This document shows, piece after piece, positions 11,020 through 19,000 of a DNA stretch of 64,000 nucleotides. The notes under the pieces are model-generated. The model was not told the origin of the DNA, ran no database searches, and was given only the letters and a program-made list of their open reading frames with translations. Source of the stretch: an uncultured Paenibacillaceae bacterium (GTDB lineage: Bacteria > Bacillota > Bacilli > Paenibacillales > DA-C8); the NCBI GenBank assembly GCA_937957685.1, contig CALGAO010000008.1, positions 1 through 64,000 on the forward strand, given 5' to 3'. Numbering within the stretch: the stretch's first letter is position 1; every line of letters starts with the position of its first letter. Position numbers and translations under genes: made by a program.

Positions 11020-11907
11020 TCACGCCCCGAATGCTGCTTGCACATCTTGGCCGATCAACTGGAAGAATTGTTCGATGGAATGTACGGTACCGCATCTGTC
11101 GCGGATGTCCGATTCATTGTCCAGCCAACCGGTGACCAGCCCGATGCGCGTCAGCTCCTGACCGCTTGTCCCATTCCAGCTCGTCTGCAATGCTTCCTGA
11201 AGCGGATCGATGTTGATGCTCCAGCGGCCCGCACTGCCGCGCAAGCTTACGCGACCCATGAACAGCGGGTTCGAGAACGGATAGACCCCGCCGATCGCAA
11301 ACAGTGGCGCCAGATTCTCCCGTCTTCCGCGAATATCTCGGTTTAATACCTTGAGGATGTCCAGCAACTGCTGAACCCGCTTCACCCGTTCTTCGACCGG
11401 CAGCTCGACCTCTTCATCTATGCCCACCCGATCCAGATCAACGCTGAGATGATACGCATAGTGACTGAGGTGCTGCTCGATATTCGCCAGGTTAGGCGTT
11501 TCCCCGGCACGCTCCGCCAACCCCATGTTGTTGAGGAATTCCATGTCTCCCTTATATGGCTCCAATGCAAGCGCATGGCTCAAACGGACAACGGCAGGGC
11601 GTTTCCGGGGCTTGCTGCCGGTCTTCAGATAGCCGAAGAGGTCCATCTCGACCGAATCGGCGATCGTGACATCCTCCTTGAATTGCACCACGCCTTTGTT
11701 CTTGTCCACCGTCTTCAGATTCCAGCCGAACAATTCATTGCCGAGCCGCACGATGTCATACCGGATGCTCTGCCGGGAAGCGAAGGTATATACCTCGCCA
11801 TTGCCGCGATGGAACTTCTTCAGCTCGGATATATTGGCAGTTCCTTCACCGAAATTCAACGATCCCGCCTGGAAAATCACTGACAACGTTAATGTTTTCC
11901 TCATCAT
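11020..11907 (-). CDS. cas7: Type I-B Cascade backbone subunit Cas7 (Cst2/DevR type)
   Basis: The protein has 295 residues. Its start, LTLSVIFQAGSLNFGEG followed by NISELKKFHRGNGEVYTFAS and RQSIRYDIVRLG, matches the Cst2/DevR branch of Cas7. Cas7 polymerises along the crRNA spacer to form the Cascade backbone. GGAGGT lies about 6 bp before the tandem ATG codons. The gene follows the cas8b stop by 18 bp and abuts cas5. This Cas7 type together with Cas5t supports the I-B (Tneap) assignment. Confidence 0.95.
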   Translation of the reverse strand: MMRKTLTLSVIFQAGSLNFGEGTANISELKKFHRGNGEVYTFASRQSIRYDIVRLGNELFGWNLKTVDKNKGVVQFKEDVTIADSVEMDLFGYLKTGSKPRKRPAVVRLSHALALEPYKGDMEFLNNMGLAERAGETPNLANIEQHLSHYAYHLSVDLDRVGIDEEVELPVEERVKRVQQLLDILKVLNRDIRGRRENLAPLFAIGGVYPFSNPLFMGRVSLRGSAGRWSINIDPLQEALQTSWNGTSGQELTRIGLVTGWLDNESDIRDRCGTVHSIEQFFQLIGQDVQAAFGA

Positions 11908-11925
11908 CGATCAACCTCCATTTGA

Positions 11926-13791
11926 TTACTCATTGTTCGGATTATCCGCCTGCTCATTCGCCGATTCCTTCTGCTCACCGCCCAGCAAACCAGTGATGAA
12001 GGCGCCTGACCAGGTCGCAAAATCCACCTTTTCTTCATGAAGCACATTCAGCAGGGAGATCGGTACCTCCTCACCGACGGACAGATATAGCCTGATCGTC
12101 GTATCCAGGAACAGTTGCCTGTCTCCGGAACGGGCCGCATTCAGCAAACGATAGGCGATCCCCGCCGCTCTCTTGCTTCCGCTGGACACATAATCGGTGC
12201 TTTCGGATTGCTTGTCCGCCCTTCGCTCCAGTCCTCTGCGAATCTTCGCACCTTCCTGGGAGATGTAATAGATGTATCCCGCCTTTTTCTGCAACGCTGC
12301 ATCCATCTCTCTTATTCCCTCCTTCTTCAACTGCTCGATGATCCAGCGCTCTCTGACGGCCAGATAAGCGCTGTAAGGATACCCTTTGCCTTGAATAACC
12401 GAGCGCAGATAATTCCAGATCACCTGCATGGGGTCGATGCTCTCCAGGATCAGCTTCAGGAATGCCTCCCGGATCGGCCTGTGCATATATTGCAGATTGC
12501 TTCTGCCGCTGCTGAAGTAGATCAGCACATGGCGAGGCACATGATAGTCATACAGAACCGTCTTCTTCATGTCGATATCCGACTGGAACTCGAGGATCTG
12601 AATGTTGGGCCGAAGCCGCCTCTTCGCCTTATAAGTCTCTCTTTCGATCAGCTTGGGGATCAGACGCTCGAAGGATTCGTTATGCTCCATATTGTCCAGG
12701 GCATTGTTATCTCCGTAGATCATCTCAGGCGTGCCGTCCCGGTATACGAAGCAGTAGAAGGTTTCATACTCGTCCTTATTGAAGTTCGTAAACGGCATCT
12801 GCTTGTAGCGAGTGAAGCTGGTCAGACCCGCAGGAGCCATGAACAACAAGAGCCGGATCCAGTTGGATATCGGCATCTGGTGGTGAGCATGTTCCCAGTT
12901 GAAGTTCACATGCTTTCCACTTATCCCCAGAGGGGCGAACGTCATCTCTTCGAAGTGAATGGTCGCCAGCCACTCCTCCTCGAAGCTGCATCTCAGCTTG
13001 CCATTTATGTAGGCATGAATCTCTTCCGGCTTCAGTTTCCTGATCTCATCGCCCCAACGCTTGTACGGGTTGCGATCTGAGTTCCTGAGCAGGTCGACGA
13101 GATCTTTCTGACTGTCAGCCGTTGGTTCCGGCCAGGTATCCAGCCACTGGCGAACAGCAACATCCAGTTTCACCGGCTCGACAAAATCCCGCTGCATATA
13201 TTCAATATGTCCTTGAAGGTTTAATGAGCTGCGTGTAAGCTGCAACATACTCGTCTGCCCGAAGAAATTGTTGTTCAGAAAAGATCGAATCACGTTCAGC
13301 GTCAGACGCTCTTCAAACTGTTCATCCGATAACAGGTCCAGATATCGCTCGACAATCGACTCCATCTGCTCGTCCGTTGGCTCCGACTTGATGGATTTGA
13401 TTTCGACTAACAGATGCTGCATGACTGTGATCTTGGGAGAGTTGGGAAAGTAGTTGGTCAATTTCTTGAGGTTGTTGTTGATGGAGTCTCTTAGTCGGGA
13501 CAGCTTGTCCCGGGGGGTTTGATAACTCGATGCGAGAAGAGACCTGAGCCGCTCCTGCTCCCTTCGTTTGACAGAGTATCTGTGCATCAGATAGAGGAAA
13601 TACCACTTAGGCAGATGGTCCAGGACGGATGAATCCACCTCCACATGATCATCCCTCAGGCGAATGGGTCTCTCTTCCAATCGGATATCGCGCCACTCCG
13701 GCAGATTGGCCACAGCCCATTCCTGCAGTCTCATGAGCGCGACTCCCGGGATGGCTGTCACATAATCGTCAATATGCAATTTTAGCTTCAT
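11926..13791 (-). CDS. cas8b: Type I-B Cascade large subunit Cas8b (Cst1-like)
   Basis: The protein has 621 residues and sits in the large-subunit slot between cas6 and cas7. Cas8 recognises the PAM and recruits Cas3. Sequence conservation in Cas8 is low, so the call rests mainly on position, length and the company of Cst2-type Cas7 and Cas5t. I do not see the paired CXXC motifs described for some Cst1 proteins, so the zinc site may be absent here. The start overlaps the end of cas6 by 23 bp, suggesting coupled translation. The C-terminal tail (GEQKESANEQADNPNNE) is polar and probably disordered. Confidence 0.88.
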   Translation of the reverse strand: MKLKLHIDDYVTAIPGVALMRLQEWAVANLPEWRDIRLEERPIRLRDDHVEVDSSVLDHLPKWYFLYLMHRYSVKRREQERLRSLLASSYQTPRDKLSRLRDSINNNLKKLTNYFPNSPKITVMQHLLVEIKSIKSEPTDEQMESIVERYLDLLSDEQFEERLTLNVIRSFLNNNFFGQTSMLQLTRSSLNLQGHIEYMQRDFVEPVKLDVAVRQWLDTWPEPTADSQKDLVDLLRNSDRNPYKRWGDEIRKLKPEEIHAYINGKLRCSFEEEWLATIHFEEMTFAPLGISGKHVNFNWEHAHHQMPISNWIRLLLFMAPAGLTSFTRYKQMPFTNFNKDEYETFYCFVYRDGTPEMIYGDNNALDNMEHNESFERLIPKLIERETYKAKRRLRPNIQILEFQSDIDMKKTVLYDYHVPRHVLIYFSSGRSNLQYMHRPIREAFLKLILESIDPMQVIWNYLRSVIQGKGYPYSAYLAVRERWIIEQLKKEGIREMDAALQKKAGYIYYISQEGAKIRRGLERRADKQSESTDYVSSGSKRAAGIAYRLLNAARSGDRQLFLDTTIRLYLSVGEEVPISLLNVLHEEKVDFATWSGAFITGLLGGEQKESANEQADNPNNE

Positions 13792-14533
13792 CTCCTGCGA
13801 TCACCTCCCTTTCCAATTCCAAATGTCCGAATCCCTGCCCATTCCTCAGTCCGCCCCCGTTATCCAATAACCACTTCAGATCAGCCGGATGGCCATGCAG
13901 GACGAAGGTTCCATGATATGCGGTAAAGTAGAGATAAGGGGTTTGGGCCTTGCCTTCTTCATAGGCCTGCTCATATGGCTGGTTTCTTTCCTTGATCACC
14001 ACTTTCCTGTACGTAATGGGATCGATGCGAACCTTTTCGCTTAGTGGCTTGCCCCTGAGGCTCTCTGACATCCTGGAAGCGATCGTATGGAATTCCTCAC
14101 TGAAGGTCGGGTCCGAAGGTGCCAGAGGTTTGCCATTCGCATCTTCCACCAGCAACGGACTTCTGGTCCTTACGACGATGCTCGAAGATTGAACGGTCTG
14201 TTCCCGGCCATACCGGATCAGCCCTCTGGTGAATTGGTAGTCTTTGTATTGGAATCGATGGGTCTGCTGGAGGCCATTCAGGAAAGGAATGATGAAGTCA
14301 TAATCCGAGGATGACAGATTTAGCGTAAAGCCTCTGAGCAGAATCTCATCGCCATCATACCGGAATTGATCCAGGTACACCGAGAACACAAACGGCTTCG
14401 GCCTGTTGCCGTCATAGTATCTCAGATACGCCTGTTCATCTCCCGTACGCAAGCATTGTTTAATTATCGAGACGATACAGAGACGATATGCGACAGGGAG
14501 CTTATCCGTATGGAACTGTACACTCAGATTCAT
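13769..14533 (-). CDS. cas6: CRISPR repeat endoribonuclease Cas6
   Basis: The protein has 254 residues and is the first gene of the operon. The C-terminal glycine-rich loop of Cas6, GGGLRNGQGFGHLELE (about 226-241), is clear. Cas6 cuts the repeat RNA 3' of its small hairpin to release crRNAs and in I-B stays loosely bound to them. A strong AAAGGAGGTGA lies 4-5 bp before the ATG. A promoter-like pair sits about 60-90 bp upstream. It overlaps cas8b by 23 bp. The repeats of the neighbouring array contain the TTTATAT/ATATAAA dyad it would recognise. Confidence 0.94.
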   Translation of the reverse strand: MNLSVQFHTDKLPVAYRLCIVSIIKQCLRTGDEQAYLRYYDGNRPKPFVFSVYLDQFRYDGDEILLRGFTLNLSSSDYDFIIPFLNGLQQTHRFQYKDYQFTRGLIRYGREQTVQSSSIVVRTRSPLLVEDANGKPLAPSDPTFSEEFHTIASRMSESLRGKPLSEKVRIDPITYRKVVIKERNQPYEQAYEEGKAQTPYLYFTAYHGTFVLHGHPADLKWLLDNGGGLRNGQGFGHLELEREVIAGDEAKIAY

Positions 14534-14586
14534 AGCGTCACCTCCTTTTCATAATTGATAATAAATAATTGGATTAATAGTAATAA

Positions 14587-14832
14587 TTAACTATAATAGT
14601 ATAGGACCACTTGTTTATTGTCAATATGTAATTTTTTGTGCAATAATAAAACATGTTCATATCTGAACCCCAGGGATCTAAAGATTATTTTATTGTCAAT
14701 CATGCCTTTTATCTGAACGGGTGGGATACGCTTGTCCAGCTCGCTGACCTCCTTACGGAGGTCGCGGTCAATTAATATTTTACGTAAATCTTGTGACGAC
14801 AGGTTGTCAGCGAATATATGTTCCAGGGACAT
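14587..14832 (-). CDS. Hypothetical 81-residue ORF, uncertain
   Basis: An 81-residue ORF with a charged N-terminal half (SSQDLRKILIDRDLRKEVSELD) and a mixed hydrophobic/basic second half. I recognise no family. It overlaps the end of the RHS remnant by 26 bp and its 3' end covers the presumed cas promoter. There is no convincing Shine-Dalgarno sequence. It could be the degraded tail or small partner gene of the former RHS locus, or a chance ORF in AT-rich DNA. Confidence 0.25.
   Translation of the reverse strand: MSLEHIFADNLSSQDLRKILIDRDLRKEVSELDKRIPPVQIKGMIDNKIIFRSLGFRYEHVLLLHKKLHIDNKQVVLYYYS
14596..14624 (-). promoter_or_regulatory. Candidate sigma-A promoter of the cas operon
   Basis: On the minus strand TTGACA (14619-14624) is followed after exactly 17 bp by TACTAT (14596-14601). 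The predicted start, near 14589, gives a 55-nt AT-rich leader before the cas6 ATG. The -35 is a perfect match and the -10 matches 4 of 6. Confidence 0.7.
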
Positions 14833-15355
14833 CCAGATATGTATTTAGTTTGGTATCGAACAAGAAGTGGATCTGCTGGTCGAACGGATCTGTTATCTCA
14901 ATTCGAGACTCGGCCTCGTACTGATTGATCGTTGTAGATCGACTATCAGGATAGGTGACCTTCGTTAAGGTTCCATCATCTTGATGATACGTATAACTAT
15001 ATGTTTTGCCGTCTACAGACGCGGTCAGAAGTTGTCCCGCCGCATTATAGGTATACGTCTTCACACTGCTGCCATGCTCATTCGTCCCCGTGATTTGCGT
15101 AGGCAGATTGCGACTATTGTAGTCATACGTGAAAGTTTGGCCTTCACGATCAACTCGATAAACCAGGTTGCTGTTTCGATCGTAGCTGAATTGCTCGCTC
15201 TGACCCTCTTCATCCATTGTCTGGATGAGCCTCCCTGCCTGATCATAAAATTTCTGCTTCACGGAGTCGTTCGGATAGATGGTCTTGATCAATCGTCCAA
15301 AATTGTCGTACTCATACTGGCTAACGGCAGAATAACTTGCACGTATAAACAGCAT
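14807..15355 (-). pseudogene. RHS/YD-repeat protein remnant
   Basis: This frame encodes about 180 residues made of YD repeats: YEYDNFGRLIKTIYP, FYDQAGRLIQTMDE, FSYDRNSNLVYRVD, YTYNAAGQLLTASVDG and YTYHQDDGTLTKVTYP. Full RHS proteins run to well over 1000 residues and have a secretion signal, a repeat barrel and a variable toxic C-terminus. Here there is no start-site signal, no N-terminal part and no RHS core motif before the end. The piece therefore looks like a fragment left by deletion or recombination. It lies between the cas operon and a small toxin locus, which marks this as an exchange-prone spot. Confidence 0.75.
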
Positions 15356-15379
15356 GAATTATCATAAAGATAGTAAAGA

Positions 15380-15403
15380 CCGCAAGTGCTGCAACACCTG
15401 CGG
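15380..15403 (-). terminator. Terminator of the holin-like toxin mRNA
   Basis: On the minus strand CCGCAGGTG-TTGCAG-CACTTGCGG forms a 9-bp stem with one G-T pair, followed by the T-rich stretch TCTTTACTATCTTT. It ends the long 3' UTR of the toxin gene. Confidence 0.7.
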
Positions 15404-15443
15404 CCATCCAGTAAGCCGAAGGCAGTCGGCTAAATCGAGAGCG

Positions 15444-15480
15444 AAATAGACCGATACCTTTCCTGAGGGGCGGTCTATTT
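15444..15480 (-). other. Perfect 10-bp hairpin in toxin 3' UTR / antisense RNA region
   Basis: AAATAGACCG and CGGTCTATTT flank a 17-nt loop containing CCCCTCAGGAAAGG, directly after the toxin stop codon. A second small stem (AGCCGA/TCGGCT) follows before the terminator. Structured 3' ends of this type are where antisense antitoxin RNAs of Gram-positive type I systems pair. The antitoxin itself is inferred. Confidence 0.55.
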
Positions 15481-15558
15481 CCGTTTATTGGACGTTAATA
15501 GCATCACGATTAACGTTCCGAAGGAAATCATGAGTGAAATCGCTTCGAAGACACTCAT
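15475..15558 (-). CDS. Putative holin-like toxin, type I toxin-antitoxin system
   Basis: A 27-residue ORF, MSVFEAISLMISFGTLIV followed by MLLTSNKRK. It has a short N-terminus, one hydrophobic helix and a basic tail, matching the small holin-like toxin family common in Firmicutes. Such peptides insert in the membrane and are silenced by an antisense RNA overlapping the mRNA 3' end. A strong GGGAGGTGATGCC precedes the ATG at 15558. The mRNA continues into a 10-bp hairpin and a terminator. A TATAAT box lies at 15620-15625 upstream. It sits alone between the RHS remnant and the pectate lyase gene. Family assignment is by sequence pattern. Confidence 0.72.
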   Translation of the reverse strand: MSVFEAISLMISFGTLIVMLLTSNKRK

Positions 15559-15619
15559 GGCATCACCTCCCTTCAAGGGAAGATGAATGCCGACTGCCCC
15601 TTCTTACCGGACATCCCAT

Positions 15620-15625
15620 ATTATA
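15620..15625 (-). promoter_or_regulatory. -10 element of the toxin gene
   Basis: A perfect TATAAT on the minus strand, about 60 bp upstream of the toxin ATG. The -35 region is occupied by the plus-strand hairpin CCGCCTATAGGCGG and does not resemble TTGACA, so the promoter may be weak or unusual. Confidence 0.4.
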
Positions 15626-15634
15626 CCAAACAAT

Positions 15635-15656
15635 CCGCCTATAGGCGGCTTTTTTT
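15635..15656 (+). terminator. Rho-independent terminator, plus strand
   Basis: CCGCCTATAGGCGG is a perfect short palindrome followed by CTTTTTTT on the plus strand. No plus-strand gene ends here. It could end a plus-strand antisense RNA crossing the toxin locus. The ORF starting at 15676 beyond it is not supported as a gene. Confidence 0.6.
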
Positions 15657-15959
15657 AATTTAAAGGGGCGATCATATGGCCGTACCTATGTCCACAACAT
15701 CTCAGCAGAGATATTCAGATGAAAAAGAATCAATCCCCGATTCCTGTACCCGCAGTCCAATGTTTAACGAGCGAGGGATCCCGAACAGTACGATCACCTC
15801 ATCACAGCTTGGTCAGATACAACAAGCAGAGGAAGCAGAACAGAGGGCCTATGAGCGTGCATTCAATCATCACAAGGATAATCCATCCATCATTGTAAAC
15901 CTGATCCATCTGTGCGCCCACAGGGAAGATCTGATCTACTTTTGCTTTCCGCGATATAA

Positions 15960-16021
15960 GTTGAAAAGGGACACGTCCATCCGTCAGTCTGGGCTGACTG
16001 TCTGGACTGTCCCTTCTCAAC
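15960..16021 (-). terminator. Long hairpin terminator after the pectate lyase gene
   Basis: On the minus strand GTTGAGAAGGGACA pairs with TGTCCCTTTTCAAC (13 of 14 positions), enclosing smaller GTCC/GGAC and AGTC/GACT stems. It begins 9 bp after the stop codon at 16030. The T-run is short, so it may also protect the 3' end of the mRNA. Confidence 0.6.
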
Positions 16022-16029
16022 TTCGTCGA

Positions 16030-19000
16030 TTATGGCAGGTTATAGAGCCTGTACAGGAATACGGCCGCTTCGGCTCTGGTCGTGCTGTCTTGCGGATTCA
16101 GCTTGCCGCCGCTTCCGCGTACCAGTCCGTCTGCCACCAGTGCGGCGATCGGCGCCTGTGCGTAGCTGGCGATCTGGTCCTTGTCCGTGAACGAATCCAG
16201 CACGGCCCCCGGCGCAGCGTCCAGTTCATATCCGACCACCGCCAGGGCTCTCGCCGTCAGCGTGAACATATCCTGGCGGGTGATCTCCGCACGCGGATTG
16301 AAGTTCCCCTTGCCATCTCCGTTCGTGATGCCAAGCGCCTTCGCGATGCCCACGGCTTCGTAGTAGTAATCACCCGGACGCACATCCGCGAAGTTATCCT
16401 TCACCTCCGCCTGAAGGCCCAGCGTCTTCACCAGCAGGAGGATGTAATCAGCCCGGCTGATGTTGGCTCCCGGAGTGAACGTGTTCCGCTCTTCCGATGT
16501 GCCATTGATGATGCCTTTGGTCGCCAGCACCTCGATCTCATGTTGCGCCCACGGATAAGAAGCGATATCCGAGAAGGTCTTCGGCGCGAACACCACCGCG
16601 TACCTGCTGAAATGGCTCGTCGTGAAGACGACGCGTCCCGTTTCAGGATCATAGCGTCCGTTGTAGATCGGGATCTGGTTGCCCTCATCGTCGATGAAGA
16701 CAACGGCCAGGAATTCATGCAGCAGTCTTTCGATTGTCGTTGGCACATACGCGATCTCAACGGTTACAGCGGCCGCCGCGTTGTTCCAGTCGATGTTCTC
16801 GTCGTTCACCTTCACATGGATCTCGACTGCTTTGCGCTCGCTGTCGTCTGCCGTTTCGGCTTCCGCTATCACCAGTTGTACCGTATCCCCTTCGCCAAGA
16901 TCCAGATAGCTCAGCATGTTCGAAGGCAGGACGAGGATGCCGATGGAGCTGCTGATCACCACCTGATGCGGCTCGGACGAACTTACCGCTTGCGCCGGCA
17001 GCTCGACCTGCACCTGCTTCGCCGCTTGCTCCAGTCGGATGATAACCGTCTTCTTGCCGTTCTCGTCAGCTGCCGCGCTCTCCAGCGCCTGACTGAACAC
17101 CTCATCCTGGATCGATGTGCTGATCCGATCACCGTCCCACTCTGCTACCGGCACGATCTCCGCTGCCCCGTCATCCCCTGTTCTCACCTCGGGTGCTGGC
17201 TTGGCGGGCAGAGGCGACCAGAACTGAGGCGCTTGCGGAGTACCGGATACCATGAGCCCGGCCGATTCATTGCCGCTCTGGTCGATCGTGGTGATGCGGA
17301 AGAAGTAGGTCACGCCATTGATCAGATCGGTGAATGTGTAGCTGCCTGCGCCCGGTTCTGCATACACCGCGTCCATGACCGTCTCGCCTTCGCCGGAGAT
17401 GCGGATCTTCTCCAGATCCAGATTTGCCGGGTCGGTCCAGGTGAAGGTGAGCTGACTGTTGCCGCTGATCACCTTGACGTCCTGGACTTCTCCTGGCGGG
17501 ATCACGTCGTCTATCAGCTTCAGGAAATCTCCCAGGATGAGGTTGCCTTGCGAATCGCGCGGGAATGGCAGCACCTCCGGCACGAGACTGGCGAAGTTAT
17601 CGTTTGTCATCACCTTGCCGTCAGCATTGACGGACTTCGTTCCGTCGAACAGGAAGTTGTCGCTCGCCTTCAACCGCTCCGGGACATTGTCACTCGCCGT
17701 TCCTTGCGTGCGATACGAGACAAATCCTGACAGCTGGAAGTCCTCCTGGATATTCGTGTACGTCGACAGATTCAGGTTCGCTCCGCCGTTGTTGAAGGAG
17801 ATGTTGTTCTCAAGGATCACGCCCGGGTTGCTGTTGCTGGTGAAGCCCATCGCGCCGTTCTCGAAGGCGATGTTGTTGCGGACGATGTGCGGCACATGGA
17901 TGCCTTCACCACCCAGCTTGAAGCCGTTCTTGTCGCCATTGCCCACCGTTCCGTCCGTCAGCATGCCATTCCGGTACGTGATGTTGCCTTCCAGCAGGAT
18001 CGCCCCGATCGCGCCTTGCCCTGCCTTCGTGTACAGATCCCATCCATCGTCGATGTTGTGGTGCGCCACATTGCCCCGGAACACGTTGCCCACGCCCGAG
18101 GTGAGCTTCGCTGCGAAGCCGTCGGCATTGTTGTGGGACGGGTCCTTGTTATCGTACGATTCGTTGTTCAGGACGAGATTGTAGGATGGCCAGTCCTCGA
18201 TGGAGGTGGCATCGTCCGTCCTGCTGATCTGGAAGCCCGTATCGCCATTGGCGTAGAATTTGTTCAGCTCGATGATGTTGTGATTGCCGCCCAGGGTATA
18301 GCCCTTGTAATTGTCGGCGCTTCGCGTGAAGCTGAGGCCTTTCACATGCCAGTAGTTGCCGCTGTGCACGACGCCTTCCGATTTCTTGTCGAAGTCGATA
18401 ATCGGATTCGCGCCTTCAGCTGCGTAGAGCATCTTCATCGCATCCTCGCGACCGTCATTGTACTTCCTGATCACGAGGCTCGACTTGCGAACATAACGTC
18501 CATCCTGCACGATGATCTTCTGTCCAGGGAGCACGAAGTCGATCGCCGTATCCAGATCCAGTGGCCTCTCCTGCGAACCGTCTCCCTCAGGCGTGCCGGT
18601 CGGAGACACATAGATGTCCTCGCCGTCGCGGTAGGTTCTGACCTCCACCTTGAAGTTCGAGATGATGCGGTCATAGCTCGTCAGAACCTGCGTATCATCC
18701 GGGATGAACGTCAGCGTGAACTTGTTGTTGCCCATCGCGAGCGTTGCCGGAATCTCCACGATCTTGCCTGCCTCGCCGGACACATCCTGTGCGATCGTCG
18801 TCTGACCCAGCTTGAGCGTATAGGCGCCGGATGCGTTGGCCTTCGCCCTGAACACGTAGTTCGTCTCCGATGTCCGATCCAGAGACAGGATCTGAACCGC
18901 AGGTTCGATCGCCTGAACTGGCGGATATACGCGAGGAGCGTCGGTTGCCGCCGCCGTCACCTCGAACTCGATGTTGCTGACCACGATGGTCGCCTGACGA

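Noticed and set aside
15676..17730. 684-residue plus-strand ORF with an ATG after AAAGGGGCG
   Set aside because: Most of it lies antisense to the well-supported pectate lyase gene and shows Arg/His/Leu-rich shadow composition. The first 115 residues match no family I know.
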